Below are positions 7,788 through 16,820 of a stretch of DNA of 46,435 nt, one piece after another; the first letter of the stretch is position 1; each line of letters opens with the position of its first letter. Origin of the DNA: Gammaproteobacteria bacterium. GTDB lineage: Bacteria > Pseudomonadota > Gammaproteobacteria > HK1. The notes beneath the pieces were generated by a model that made no database searches, was not told where the DNA came from, and worked only from the letters and a program-made list of their open reading frames with translations. The position numbers and the translations under genes are program-made. The DNA is taken from assembly GCA_022826505.1 (NCBI GenBank), contig JAJDUQ010000132.1, forward strand, positions 1-46,435, given 5' to 3'.

Positions 7788-10700
7788 ATGATCGGCCGAG
7801 ACCTTCCGGCGCTGGCGATCCGTCGCCCGTTGCTGGTCCTGGTGCTCAACCTGCTGATCGCGCTTGCCGGACTCGCCGCCGTCCTCGGCATGGAGGTGCG
7901 CGAGCTGCCCGACATCGATCATCCCGTGGTCACGGTGCGAGGGAACTTCCCCGGTGCGTCACCGGAAACGGTCGACGTCGAGGTGACCGCGCTGGTGGAA
8001 GGCGCGGTGGCGCGCGTCGGCGGTGTCAAGGAGGTGCGCTCGTCGAGCGAGGAGAACAACTTCCGCATGCGCGTGGTCTTCGCTCCCGACGTCGACCTCG
8101 ACGCCGCGGCGAGCGACGTGCGCGAGGCGGTCAGCCGGGTCGAGCGGCAGCTCCCCGAAGCGGTGGAGCGGCTCACCGTCATCAAGGCCGATGCCGACGC
8201 GAGCCCCATCGTGCGCCTGGCTGCGTCAAGCGGGTCGCTGAGCGAGGAGGGGCTGACCCGAATCGTCGAAAAGGACGTCATCCCCGCCCTCGTCTCCATC
8301 GACGGCGTCGCCACCGTCAATCTGTTCGGCGACCGCGAGCGCCGGCTGCGCGTGGTGGTCGATCCCCTGCGTCTGACCTCGTTCGGACTGTCCGTCGGCG
8401 ACGTCGCGGCGGTGCTTCGCAGCGCTCCGTTCGACCTGCCCGCCGGCAGCTTCCGCTCCGAGGACCAGGAGCTCATCGTGCGCGCCGACGCCACCGTGGT
8501 CACCGCGGATCAGGTGCGTCACCTGATCCTCCGAGACACGGTGACCATCGGTGACGTCGCAGAGGTCTTCTTCGGGGCGGAGGACGCGCAGTCCTACGTG
8601 CGCGAGGACGGACGGCGCGTCCTCGGTCTCGGCATCGTCCGGCAGGCACGGTCGAACACGCTGGACATCTCCGACGGCGTGACCCGCGCGGTGGAGCGCC
8701 TCAACGATCGCTTCGACGAGGTGGAGGTCACGACCATCGCCGACGACGCGACCTTCATCCGCGGCTCGGTGCGCGAGGTGGTCATCACCCTGTCCATCGC
8801 GGTGGCGATCGTGGTGGCCACCATCTGGCTCTTCATCGGCTCGCTGCGCGCCACGCTGATTCCGACGGTGGCCATCCCCCTGGCCCTCATCGGCACGGTG
8901 GCGGCGATCTGGCTCGCCGGCTTCTCCATCAACCTGCTGACCCTGCTCGCGCTCGTGCTCGCCACCGGCATGATCGTCGACGATTCCATCGTCGTGCTCG
9001 AGAACATCCAGCGCCGCCGGGGCCCGGCGCTCGCGAGCCGCGCGGCGGCGGTGCTCGGCACGCGGCAGGTCTTCTTCGCGGTGGTCGCCACGACCATCAC
9101 CCTGGTGTCGGTCTTCGTTCCGATCTCCTTCCTGCCGAGCACCGCCGGACGCCTGTTTCGGGAGTTCGGATTCGTCCTGGCGATCGCGGTCACCATCTCT
9201 TCGTTCGTTGCGCTTTCCCTGGTGCCGGCGCTCGCGGCCCGGTTGCCGGAGGGCCCGCCGGCGCGACGGCGCCGGCTCACCGCACTCGGCCGGTGGCTGG
9301 CCGGGCTCTATGGACGCACGCTGCGTCTGGCGCTCGGCGCGCCCGTGGTCGCAGCGGCCGTTGCGCTCGCGTTCGGCGCCTTCGCCTGGGCGCTGTTCGG
9401 GGTCCTCGACGAGGAGCTGATCCCACCCGAGGATCGCGGCGTGCTGCGCGTCTTCGCCACCGGGCCCGACGGCGTCAGTCTCGCCTATTCGGATCGGCAG
9501 GCGGACCGCATCGAGGAGGTCCTCGAGCCCTACGTCGCGAGCGGCGAGATCGCACGCGTGCTCACCACCGTCGGGCGCTGGGACCTCAACCGCGTCCACA
9601 CCATCGCGCCGCTCGCGCCGTGGGACGAGCGCCACCGCAACCAGCACGAGATCATGAGGGAGCTGCGCCGCTCCATGGCGCAGATCCCCGGGGCGCGTGT
9701 CAGGGTCTCCAGTCCGAACTCGCTGGGCCTTCGCGCGAGCAGCGCCACCGGCGTCGAGGTGGCTCTGCTCGGCACCGACTACGAACGCATCTTCGAGGTC
9801 GCCAGGACATTCGCCCGGGCCATCGAGGACGACCTCCCCCACTTGAGCGATCCCGATATCTCCTACCAGCCCACCCAGCCGCAGCTCTCCGTGCATCTCG
9901 ACCGACGCCGCGCCGCCGATCTCGGCCTGCCGCTCGACGGCATCGCGGCAACGCTGCGCGCGATGATCGACGGCGACGAAGTGACCGACCTGAACGTCGA
10001 CGACCAGATGATCCCCATTCTGCTGGAGGCCGAGGGCGGCGCCATCGACGACCCGACCGATCTGGTGAACCTCCACGTGCGAAGCCGTTCCGGTGCGCTG
10101 GTGCCGCTGTCGAGCGTCGCCACCATCACCGAGGAGGGCGTCGCGGCCGAACTCGACCGCCACCGCCAGCACCGTGCCATCGAGATCGACGCCGACACCG
10201 TCGTCGGCTATCCCTTGCGCGATGCCGTCGAGGACCTGAAGGGCCTGGCCGAGCGCCTCCTGCCCCCGGACATCGAGATGATCCTGCTGGGCGAGGCCGC
10301 GGCGCTGGAGGAGACCTCGCGCGAGGTGGCGCTGACCTATGCCATCGCGCTCATCGTGGTCTTCCTCGTGCTGACCGCCCAGTTCGAGAGCTTCGTCTCG
10401 GCCGCGGTGATCATGGCGACCGTACCCTTCGGCCTCGCCGCCGCGGTGCTGGCGATGTTCCTGACCGGCACCTCGCTCAACATCTACTCGCAGATCGGCC
10501 TCGTCATGCTCATCGGCATCATGGCGAAGAACGGCATCCTGGTGGTCGAGTTCGCCGAACAGTTGCGCGACCGCGGCCTTGCCGTGCGCGACGCCATCGA
10601 GACCGCCGCCCGGGTGCGGCTGCGCCCAATCGTGATGACCATGATCTCGACGGTCCTCGGCGGCTTGCCCCTGATTCTGAGCGGAGGTCCCGGGGGCGAG

Positions 10701-10898
10701 GCTCGCGCGGCCATCGGCTGGGTGGTGTTCGGCGGTCTCGGCCTCGCGGCGCTCTTCACGCTCTATCTGACGCCGGTGGTCTACCTCGCCCTGGCCCGCT
10801 TCGCGAAGCCGCGCGCGGCCGAGGGCGCGCGCCTCGAACGCGAGCTGCGCGACGCCGTGTCCGTCTCCGCACGCACGAGAGCGCGCCCGGCAGAGTAA
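7788..10898 (+). CDS. RND efflux pump permease (HAE1/AcrB-like)
   Basis: A 1036-residue inner-membrane pump with the duplicated RND layout: TM1, a large periplasmic loop, TM2-7 (from about residue 330), a second loop, then TM8-12. The proton-relay motif in TM4 is intact (GMIVDDSIVVLENIQRR, the two Asp near residue 397). Further family motifs are TLIPTVAIPLALIGT and GIMAKNGILVVEFAEQLRD in the C-terminal half. Length and pattern are full-size, with no frameshift. It is co-transcribed with the adaptor just upstream. Resemblance is to the drug-type HAE1 group rather than heavy-metal pumps, because the TM4 motif has DD and no Met-rich metal relay; the substrate is unknown. Confidence 0.93.
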   Translation: MIGRDLPALAIRRPLLVLVLNLLIALAGLAAVLGMEVRELPDIDHPVVTVRGNFPGASPETVDVEVTALVEGAVARVGGVKEVRSSSEENNFRMRVVFAPDVDLDAAASDVREAVSRVERQLPEAVERLTVIKADADASPIVRLAASSGSLSEEGLTRIVEKDVIPALVSIDGVATVNLFGDRERRLRVVVDPLRLTSFGLSVGDVAAVLRSAPFDLPAGSFRSEDQELIVRADATVVTADQVRHLILRDTVTIGDVAEVFFGAEDAQSYVREDGRRVLGLGIVRQARSNTLDISDGVTRAVERLNDRFDEVEVTTIADDATFIRGSVREVVITLSIAVAIVVATIWLFIGSLRATLIPTVAIPLALIGTVAAIWLAGFSINLLTLLALVLATGMIVDDSIVVLENIQRRRGPALASRAAAVLGTRQVFFAVVATTITLVSVFVPISFLPSTAGRLFREFGFVLAIAVTISSFVALSLVPALAARLPEGPPARRRRLTALGRWLAGLYGRTLRLALGAPVVAAAVALAFGAFAWALFGVLDEELIPPEDRGVLRVFATGPDGVSLAYSDRQADRIEEVLEPYVASGEIARVLTTVGRWDLNRVHTIAPLAPWDERHRNQHEIMRELRRSMAQIPGARVRVSSPNSLGLRASSATGVEVALLGTDYERIFEVARTFARAIEDDLPHLSDPDISYQPTQPQLSVHLDRRRAADLGLPLDGIAATLRAMIDGDEVTDLNVDDQMIPILLEAEGGAIDDPTDLVNLHVRSRSGALVPLSSVATITEEGVAAELDRHRQHRAIEIDADTVVGYPLRDAVEDLKGLAERLLPPDIEMILLGEAAALEETSREVALTYAIALIVVFLVLTAQFESFVSAAVIMATVPFGLAAAVLAMFLTGTSLNIYSQIGLVMLIGIMAKNGILVVEFAEQLRDRGLAVRDAIETAARVRLRPIVMTMISTVLGGLPLILSGGPGGEARAAIGWVVFGGLGLAALFTLYLTPVVYLALARFAKPRAAEGARLERELRDAVSVSARTRARPAE

Positions 10899-11091
10899 GC
10901 AGGCGCCCTGGAGGCGATGGAAGAGCATGCGACTGACTGGAGGGGGATCCGGCTCATCGACGGTGCCGGGCGCTGGGTCCGGAAGGAGCCGCCTGTCACG
11001 GTGTTGACGCGGCCGTCATCGAATCCATCGCAGAGATCCGGATCGAGCTTCGGGACACCGAGCCGGAGGGTCCGGAGCCGGGCGGCTCGAA
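10899..11091. other. Convergent intergenic region
   Basis: It separates the plus-strand pump gene from the minus-strand dioxygenase. A 67-residue open frame starting at 10917 has no recognisable family and is probably chance. No clear intrinsic terminator with a T-run is seen. Confidence 0.4.
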
Positions 11092-11943
11092 TCAGTACGG
11101 CCGATCTCCCTCCACGGTGACGCGGTGAAGATGTCTGCGCATGGGAGGGAAGTTCCGTTCGGAGCAGAAATAGTCGGCGCTGACGCGATGCTGAGTACAG
11201 CGGTTGTCCCACATCGCGATCGAATTCGCACGCCACCGAAACCGGCACGAGAAGTCCGGATTCTCGGCATGGTCCCACAGGAAGCCGAGTATCGCGGCGC
11301 TTTCCTTCGCACTCATGCCTTCAATGGACCTGCCGGTCGTGCGTTGGAGGTACAGTGCCCTCCTGCCGGTCACCGGGTGCGTGCGCACGATGGGGTGGGC
11401 GGCGCTGAAATCGCCGCCATTTTCGATCGCAGTCATGCCCGCGAACCGACTGTAGTTGGCGACCTTCCCATGGAAGATGCACTTCAGACCGCCGATCAGG
11501 CCCTGCATGGTGTCGGAGAGCGTTTCGTAGGCGAGATACATGTTGGCGAAGTGGGTGTCGCCGCTGAAGGGCGGCACGTCACGGGCATACAGAATGGAGC
11601 CCATCGGGGGTTCGGCGAGAAATGGCAGGTCGGTGTGCCATCCGTCCCCCCAATTGTGGAGTTCATCCGCCTCCTTGACGACCTCGACGATCTCCGGATG
11701 GCCCGGCATGCCCTCCGTCAACGGATGCACGTGAAGGGCGCCGAAGCGCCTGCCAAAGTCCTTGTGCTGTTCGGGGGTGAGCTTCTGGTCGCGGAAGAAC
11801 AGCACGAGGTGATCGAGGAAGGCGTCGGAGATCTCCGAATATGTCTCGTTGTCGAGTTCGTGAGCGAGATCGACGCCGTGGATCTCGGCGCCCAGGGCGC
11901 CGGTGACGGGCTCGACACGAATTCTGTCGTAGCGTTCACGCAT
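11092..11943 (-). CDS. TauD/TfdA-family 2-oxoglutarate-dependent dioxygenase
   Basis: A 283-residue non-haem Fe(II) oxygenase. The iron-binding HxD is in GWHTDLPFLAEPP (about residues 100-112). The distal His is in WDNRCTQHRVSADY and the 2-oxoglutarate-binding Arg follows in MRRHLHRVTVEGD near the C-terminus. The N-terminal segment GALGAEIHGVDLAHEL is typical of the family. I chose the ATG at 11943; the frame continues to 12084 but the added 47 residues are basic and unlike the family. The ribosome binding site is weak. Family members release sulfite from taurine or cleave ether-linked herbicides and other small acids; the substrate here is open. Confidence 0.9.
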   Translation of the reverse strand: MRERYDRIRVEPVTGALGAEIHGVDLAHELDNETYSEISDAFLDHLVLFFRDQKLTPEQHKDFGRRFGALHVHPLTEGMPGHPEIVEVVKEADELHNWGDGWHTDLPFLAEPPMGSILYARDVPPFSGDTHFANMYLAYETLSDTMQGLIGGLKCIFHGKVANYSRFAGMTAIENGGDFSAAHPIVRTHPVTGRRALYLQRTTGRSIEGMSAKESAAILGFLWDHAENPDFSCRFRWRANSIAMWDNRCTQHRVSADYFCSERNFPPMRRHLHRVTVEGDRPY

Positions 11944-12244
11944 CGGTGTGTCGTGTGTGGCGCCGCGTGCGAGCGGAAGCCTGGGTATTGGACAAGCTCG
12001 CCGGCGGACTCGAAAACTGCGGCAGAATGTTAGAGCCGTACCGGTGTCCTTACAATTCCCGCTCTGCGTGCGGCACGCGCACACGATGCAGTCGGGTCGT
12101 TTGCGTCGGAGGTGCGATTACGGCACCGCTTCGACCTCGACGCACCTGTGCAAGAGTGGAATTCCGCGGAGGCGGTGATTGGCAACATGGCAAGTCACCG
12201 CGTAGGTGCTTGAAGATGCGAAAGCCTCCGGCCGGACGCTGAAT
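11944..12244. other. Intergenic region with no recognised gene
   Basis: This region lies upstream of the dioxygenase gene and downstream of the PstB-like gene, both on the minus strand. It should contain the dioxygenase promoter. I see no convincing gene, repeat or RNA. Confidence 0.4.
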
Positions 12245-13051
12245 CTACCCGTACCGTCCCTCGATGTAGTCCGCGGTCTGGCGCTCGCGGGGCGTGACGA
12301 ACATGTCGCCGGTCGGTGCGTGCTCGATGACCTTTCCGAGCAGCATGAAGATGCACTCCTCGCTCGCGCGCCGGGCCTGGGCCATGTTGTGGGTGACGAT
12401 GAGGATCGTGTATTGCCCGCGCAGCTCCCAAACCAGCTCCTCGACCGCCGCCGTGCCGTTCGGATCGAGGGCCGAGCAGGGCTCGTCCATCAGCAGCACC
12501 GCCGGCTTGACCGGCAACAGACGCGCGATGCACAGCTTCTGCTGCTCCTCAAGCGAGAGCTCGGTGGCCTTGTGGTGCAGCCGGTCCTTGACCTGGTCCC
12601 AGAGCAGGACCTGGCGAAGCGCGCCCTCCATGATGTCTTCCCGCTCGCTCTTCGACGCGCCTTCTTCGCGTGCGTGCAGGTCGTAGCCGAACAGCACGTT
12701 GTCGCGAATGGAGACCGGAAGAGGATTGGGACGCAGAAAGACCATGCCGACCTGCTTGCGAAGCTGGACGAGCTCGACGTCGCTGTCGTACACGTTCTTG
12801 CCGTGCACCCTGATGGTGCCCTCGATGCGCACGTAGCCGAGACGCTCGTTGATGCGGTTGACGCTGCGCAGCAGCGTCGTCTTTCCGCAGCCCGATGGAC
12901 CGATCAATGCGGTGATGATCCCGGCCTTGATGTCGAGGTCCACGTCGAACAGGGCCTGGAAGGTGCCGTACCACAGGTCGAGATCCCGGGTTCGAATCGC
13001 GTACCTGGCCGAACTCGCCGTCGTCCTGCGATCGACGCCGGCCTCGGCAAT
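12245..13051 (-). CDS. pstB: PstB-like phosphate ABC transporter ATP-binding protein (start uncertain)
   Basis: An ABC ATPase of the PstB type, which couples ATP hydrolysis to high-affinity phosphate uptake at the inner membrane. The core begins RDLDLWYGTFQALFDVDLDI. Walker A is GPSGCGKTT, Walker B is VLLMDEPCSALDP, and the H-loop is VTHNMAQARR. The ABC signature reads LSLEEQQKLCIAR instead of the usual LSGGQQQRLCIAR. No ATG, GTG or TTG lies in frame between the core and the region antisense to the next gene; an ATT at 13051 gives 268 residues, a normal length, and a GTG about 13165 would add 38 odd residues. No pstS, pstC, pstA or phoU is adjacent, so it is an orphan here. Confidence 0.75.
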   Translation of the reverse strand: MAEAGVDRRTTASSARYAIRTRDLDLWYGTFQALFDVDLDIKAGIITALIGPSGCGKTTLLRSVNRINERLGYVRIEGTIRVHGKNVYDSDVELVQLRKQVGMVFLRPNPLPVSIRDNVLFGYDLHAREEGASKSEREDIMEGALRQVLLWDQVKDRLHHKATELSLEEQQKLCIARLLPVKPAVLLMDEPCSALDPNGTAAVEELVWELRGQYTILIVTHNMAQARRASEECIFMLLGKVIEHAPTGDMFVTPRERQTADYIEGRYG

Positions 13052-13199
13052 GGTCGAATTTCCGTCGGTTGGAACTGCGCCGGAATTCGGTTCTGATCGA
13101 GGGCAACGGCTGCAAATCGATGGTTCATTTCCCGAGGAGTGCGGGCGGGAGCGTGACGTCTTCACCGGGTTCGGCAATTGCGAAGTGAGAGGAGGCGCT
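13052..13199. promoter_or_regulatory. Divergent control region between pstB-like and ppx-like genes
   Basis: This 148-base gap separates two divergent phosphate-related genes and should hold both promoters. I looked for a Pho box (direct repeats related to CTGTCAT) and did not find one. The right end carries AGGAGG, the ribosome binding site of the ppx-like gene. Confidence 0.4.
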
Positions 13200-14162
13200 G
13201 TGGCAGGAGGCGAACACGGACCAGACGCCGGAGGGCGCGCTGACCGGCCCGATTGCCCGGGAGCGGTGGTGTGCGCTATCGATCTCGGCAGCAGGAACTT
13301 CAAGGCGGTGGTGGGACGGATTGCGGGCGGCGCAATCGTCGCCCGGCCTCTCGACAAGGTACGGATGGAGCTCGGCGAGCACCTTGCGGAGAACCGTGGC
13401 TCCATCTCGGAGGCGATGATCGCCAGGATCATGGATGCCCTGGATGCGCTCGCGGCCGGGGGACGTGCCGAAGGAGCGACTGAAGTGCTCGTGGTGGGAA
13501 CGCGGGCGCTACGCGAGGCGCGCAATGCCGGCGCGGTGGTTCGCGCCGCGCGGGTGTCGGGAGTCGAGATCGAAGTCGCCTCCGGTGAGAGGGAGGCAGA
13601 GCTCGCCTATCTGAGCGCGACCGGAGGTGCGCCGAATCGGCTCGTCAGCGATCTGGGCAGCCAGAGCCTCGAGGTCGCCTGGCGGACGGAGGGCGCGATC
13701 GAGTCGAGATGCGTGGAGCCCGGCTACGTGGGCGCCTGGGCCGCCTGGTTCGCCCATGCACCGGCATTTGCCCGGGCTCGCTCCGAGTACGACGCATTCC
13801 TCGCCCGAAGCGTCGACTGTCTGCCCGGGGGAACGGGACAACTCCTCTGCCTCGCGTCCAATACCGCGGCATCGTATGTCCTGGGACGGCCGAAGGCGGA
13901 GGTCGCCAACCGTCCCCTGCCGCATGCTGCGCTCGATGCGGTGATCCGGCGGCTGGAGGGGCTGGATCCCACCGCGTGGCGCGAGCACCGCGATTCGATC
14001 GCGCGAGCGGAAAAGATACTGCCGGGGCTCGTGGTGCTCGATCACCTGATGCGCCGCTCGGGCCACCGCGAAGCCGTGGTGGTGGAGGCCGAGCTTCCGG
14101 TCGGCCTCGTCGTCGAGCACTTCGCGCGCGCCGGGGCGCTCCGGGGCATCGGTTCCGGCTGA
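13200..14162 (+). CDS. Ppx/GppA-family phosphatase-like protein (short form)
   Basis: A 320-residue protein of the exopolyphosphatase/GppA fold (ASKHA ATPase clan). Family motifs are seen in order: CAIDLGSRNFKAVVGRI (phosphate-1 loop), VLVVGTRALREARNA (TSAxRxAxN position), ASGEREAELAYLS, and VSDLGSQSLEVAW where DIGGGSTE is expected. The last motif has lost the glycine triplet (GSQ for GGG), and the protein lacks the C-terminal HD-like domain of full-length Ppx. The GTG start at 13200 sits behind a strong GAGGAGG. It stands divergent to the PstB-like gene, supporting a link to phosphate or polyphosphate. Whether it hydrolyses polyP or pppGpp, or only binds them, cannot be judged from sequence. 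Confidence 0.82.
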   Translation: MAGGEHGPDAGGRADRPDCPGAVVCAIDLGSRNFKAVVGRIAGGAIVARPLDKVRMELGEHLAENRGSISEAMIARIMDALDALAAGGRAEGATEVLVVGTRALREARNAGAVVRAARVSGVEIEVASGEREAELAYLSATGGAPNRLVSDLGSQSLEVAWRTEGAIESRCVEPGYVGAWAAWFAHAPAFARARSEYDAFLARSVDCLPGGTGQLLCLASNTAASYVLGRPKAEVANRPLPHAALDAVIRRLEGLDPTAWREHRDSIARAEKILPGLVVLDHLMRRSGHREAVVVEAELPVGLVVEHFARAGALRGIGSG

Positions 14163-14174
14163 GAGGGTGGTCCG

Positions 14175-14630
14175 TCAGTCGCCCTGGTCGAACCGCGCCA
14201 TCCACGCGGCGATGCCCTGAATGGTGATCGTCCCCCGGTACGCGCCCTCGTCGATGACGAAGAGGTAGCTCGTGTCGTAGTGCTCCATGATCGCGAGCGC
14301 CTTCATGAGCTGCGTGGCGGACGGGATCGATGCGTGCGGCTCCTGCACGTAGTTCTCGACCGGATGGCCGAAAATCTCGGGGAGGCGGCGTTCCATCTCC
14401 TCGAACGTCCGGAGCCGATCCCCCACCACGCGCGCGAGCTGCACGACGTGCTCGGGAACGATCGAGCGGTTCGCGATGTACTTCAATGTCACGCGCCCGG
14501 TGATGCGTCCCGACGCGTCGCGGTAGGGCAGGGACTGCACGCGCGACGAAAGACACTCGCGGAACACGTCGCGGACCAGCATGCCCGAGCGGGCTGTCCG
14601 GGTCACGATGAGAAGGTCGTCCGGAAGCAT
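14175..14630 (-). CDS. CBS-domain protein paired with the ArsB/NhaD-type permease
   Basis: A 151-residue cytoplasmic protein with a CBS pair: the first half has VRDVFRECLSSRVQSLPYRD and GRITGRVTLKYIANRSIV; the second has MKALAIMEHYDTSYLFVID and YRGTITIQGIAAWMARF at the C-terminus. CBS pairs bind adenosyl ligands and often gate transporters. The ATG at 14630 follows GGGGAGACAGG. It lies 35 bases downstream of the permease gene on the same strand, so the pair is probably one operon in which this protein senses nucleotides and adjusts the permease (inference). The much longer open frame running to 16058 is only the permease gene read in another frame. Confidence 0.82.
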   Translation of the reverse strand: MLPDDLLIVTRTARSGMLVRDVFRECLSSRVQSLPYRDASGRITGRVTLKYIANRSIVPEHVVQLARVVGDRLRTFEEMERRLPEIFGHPVENYVQEPHASIPSATQLMKALAIMEHYDTSYLFVIDEGAYRGTITIQGIAAWMARFDQGD

Positions 14631-14665
14631 GATTCGCCTGTCTCCCCGCGGGTCCGACCGCTTCT

Positions 14666-16012
14666 CTACAGGTACCGGATATAGACGTAGACGCTCGCGA
14701 TCACGATGCTCATCAGCATCATCGGGAACGCGAGCATCATGAACGGCAGGAAGCGGATCCGGTGCCCGGCCCGCTCCGCCATGCCGGCCACGATCAGGTT
14801 TGCGCTGGCGCCCACGAGCGATCCGTTTCCGCCCAGGCACGCCCCGAGCGCGAGCGACCACCACAGCGGCATCAGACCTTCGGGCCCGCCGAAGCTGGGG
14901 GCCATGGACTTGATCAGCGGAATCATCGTCGCGACGAACGGAATGTTGTCGACCACCGCGGAGGCGACGGCGGAGATCCACATGATGGCCAGTGCGGTGA
15001 CGGCGAGGTCGCCTCCCGTCGTTTCCAGCACCCACCCGGCGAGGATGGCAAGCACCCCGGCGTGCTCGATGCCGTGCACGACGATGAAGAGCCCCACGAA
15101 GAAGAAGATGGTCACCCACTCGACCTCGCCGAACCGCTGGTGGACGTTCTCCGACTGTGTCTCGGCGCTTCGTCCGACGTTCGCGACGAGCAGCAGGAGC
15201 GCCGCCCCGAACATCGCGATCGTCGCCGGCTCCAGCCGCAGCGGATGGGCGAACACGAAGGCGACGATCACGAGCCCGAGCACCGCGAGCGATTTCTTCA
15301 GCAACGGTACGTCGGTGATCGCTTCGCGCTCCCTGAAGCGCATGATGTGCGCGCGGCGCTCGTCGCTGGCCCCCATCCCGCGCCCGTAGATGAAGTAGAA
15401 CACGGCCAGCGTCACCACCAGAATCAGGGGCGTGATCGGCGCCAGGTTGATCAGGAAGTCGTTGAACGTGAGCCGCACCGCGGATCCGATCATGATGTTG
15501 GGCGGATCGCCGATCAGCGTCGCGGTGCCGCCGATGTTCGACGCGAAGATCTCCGCAACCAGGAACGGATAGGGACTGACGTCCAGCTCGTCGGTGATGA
15601 GCAGCGTCACCGGGGCGATGAGGAGCACGGTGGTCACGTTGTCCAGCAACGCCGAGAACACCGCGGTCACCACCGACAGCATCACCAGAATCGCCCACGG
15701 ACGTGCCAGCACCCGCTTGGCCGACCAGATGGCGATGAACTGGAACACCTCGCTGCGCCGAGTGATGGCCACGATCACCATCATCCCCGTCAGGAGTCCG
15801 AGGGTATTGAAGTCCACGCCCCTGATCGCGGTCTCCTGGTTCAGGACGCCGAGCGAGATCATCAGACCGGCCCCGACCAGGGCAACGATTGCACGGTTGA
15901 CCCGCTCGCTGACGATGACCGCGTAGGTGAGGACGAAGAGGATGCTCGAGACCCAGATCGGGTCCCATCCGAAGATGACGTGGCCGGTGGCGGCCTGTTC
16001 GTGCGCGTTCAC
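14666..16012 (-). CDS. ArsB/NhaD-superfamily ion permease
   Basis: A 448-residue polytopic membrane protein with about 11-12 hydrophobic segments in two halves. The signatures LLDNVTTVLLIAPVTLLI and GGTATLIGDPPNIMIG (first half) and SAVVDNIPFVATMIPLI and LGGNGSLVGASANLIVAG (second half) are the paired re-entrant motifs of the ion transporter superfamily that includes ArsB, NhaD, SLC13 and the melanocyte P protein. I prefer the GTG at 16012 (just before NAHEQAATG); an upstream frame to 16072 adds 20 residues. The gene is followed by a CBS protein. The transported ion is unknown; no ars regulator or arsenate reductase is nearby, so arsenite is not favoured. Confidence 0.85.
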   Translation of the reverse strand: MNAHEQAATGHVIFGWDPIWVSSILFVLTYAVIVSERVNRAIVALVGAGLMISLGVLNQETAIRGVDFNTLGLLTGMMVIVAITRRSEVFQFIAIWSAKRVLARPWAILVMLSVVTAVFSALLDNVTTVLLIAPVTLLITDELDVSPYPFLVAEIFASNIGGTATLIGDPPNIMIGSAVRLTFNDFLINLAPITPLILVVTLAVFYFIYGRGMGASDERRAHIMRFREREAITDVPLLKKSLAVLGLVIVAFVFAHPLRLEPATIAMFGAALLLLVANVGRSAETQSENVHQRFGEVEWVTIFFFVGLFIVVHGIEHAGVLAILAGWVLETTGGDLAVTALAIMWISAVASAVVDNIPFVATMIPLIKSMAPSFGGPEGLMPLWWSLALGACLGGNGSLVGASANLIVAGMAERAGHRIRFLPFMMLAFPMMLMSIVIASVYVYIRYL

Positions 16013-16192
16013 GCCTGCTCGGTGCCCGGTTGGCCTGAGCGAACCTCCAGGAGAGCATGCCGGGACCGGCAATGTGCGGTCCGACTCACCAGCGGCAATT
16101 GCAGTCCGGACCCCCGTCCTCCGGAATGTCGCCGCAATGCCGGATCATGTTTCCGGACGCGTCCCCGCCGGATGTCCTCGACCGCCATTTTG

Positions 16193-16213
16193 TCAAATTT
16201 GTGACACATTTGA
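16193..16213. promoter_or_regulatory. Near-palindromic operator with possible promoter
   Basis: A 21-base stretch centred on 16203 is a near palindrome with one mismatched pair (half-site TCAAAT..GTG), in an AT-rich island inside GC-rich DNA. TTGTCA at 16190-16195 could be a -35 box with GAATAA about 19 bases downstream. It lies between the minus-strand permease (16012) and the plus-strand CBS gene (16365) and could control either. The half-site resembles CRP/FNR-family sites only loosely. Confidence 0.4.
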
Positions 16214-16364
16214 GGAATAACGTGACGCCTGTTCCAGGAGATCGACGCAGCAGCGGAGCCGAATACGTCGGCGCGGCACCATCGCATGCTCGCCGCGTCC
16301 GACGAGTGCCCCCAATCCCGCAAGCCCGACGCTGCGCAAGACCGCGCCCGGAGGACCAGAAGTC

Positions 16365-16820
16365 GTGCGTGTTTCCGAAATCATCAAGGACAAGGGCTCC
16401 AAGGTCGTCAGCGTGTTGCCGACGGACTCGGTCGAAAGAGTGTCCCGCGTGCTGCGAGATGCACGCATCGGAGCGGTGCCCGTCGTCGACGAAGGCGGTG
16501 GGCTCGCGGGCATCCTCTCGGAGCGTGATATCGTCCGCAGCGTCGCCGACCGGGGCTCCGACGTATTGACGGAACCCGCTTCGAGTCTCATGACCCGCGA
16601 GGTCCGGACCTGTACTCCGGAATCGTCGGTCGACCAGCTCATGAACCAGATGATCGATCAACGCATCCGCCATCTCCCGGTCGTGGAGCAGGACGTCCTC
16701 GTGGGGATCGTCAGCGTCAGCGACGTCGTCAAGCACGGGCTTGCAGAAGTGCTTGCGGTCAGGGACACACTGAAGCGATACATCCACGAGGCATCGGTCC
16801 GGGCCATCGACGTCGACTGA
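16365..16820 (+). CDS. CBS-domain protein (tandem CBS pair)
   Basis: A 151-residue soluble protein made of one CBS pair. The first CBS is VSVLPTDSVERVSRVLRDA through GGLAGILSERDIVRSVADRG (residues about 14-63); the second is MTREVRTCTPESSVDQLMNQM through LVGIVSVSDVVKHG (about 76-125). The GTG start has GGAGG 11 bases upstream. This is the common stand-alone type that binds adenosyl nucleotides or NAD and modulates partner enzymes or channels. It sits alone on the plus strand between two transport genes, so its target is not clear from position. Confidence 0.88.
   Translation: MRVSEIIKDKGSKVVSVLPTDSVERVSRVLRDARIGAVPVVDEGGGLAGILSERDIVRSVADRGSDVLTEPASSLMTREVRTCTPESSVDQLMNQMIDQRIRHLPVVEQDVLVGIVSVSDVVKHGLAEVLAVRDTLKRYIHEASVRAIDVD

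Noticed and set aside
8226-10928. Minus-strand open frame of about 900 codons
   Set aside because: It lies entirely opposite the RND pump gene and is rich in Arg, His, Gln and Glu as expected for the reverse of a high-GC gene. No domain is recognisable.
13052-13199. Pho box between the phosphate genes
   Set aside because: No pair of CTGTCAT-like repeats with the required spacing could be found.
14175-16058. A single 627-codon minus-strand frame fusing the permease region to the CBS gene
   Set aside because: Its upstream two thirds are the permease gene read in the wrong frame; the CBS protein starts at 14630 with its own ribosome site.
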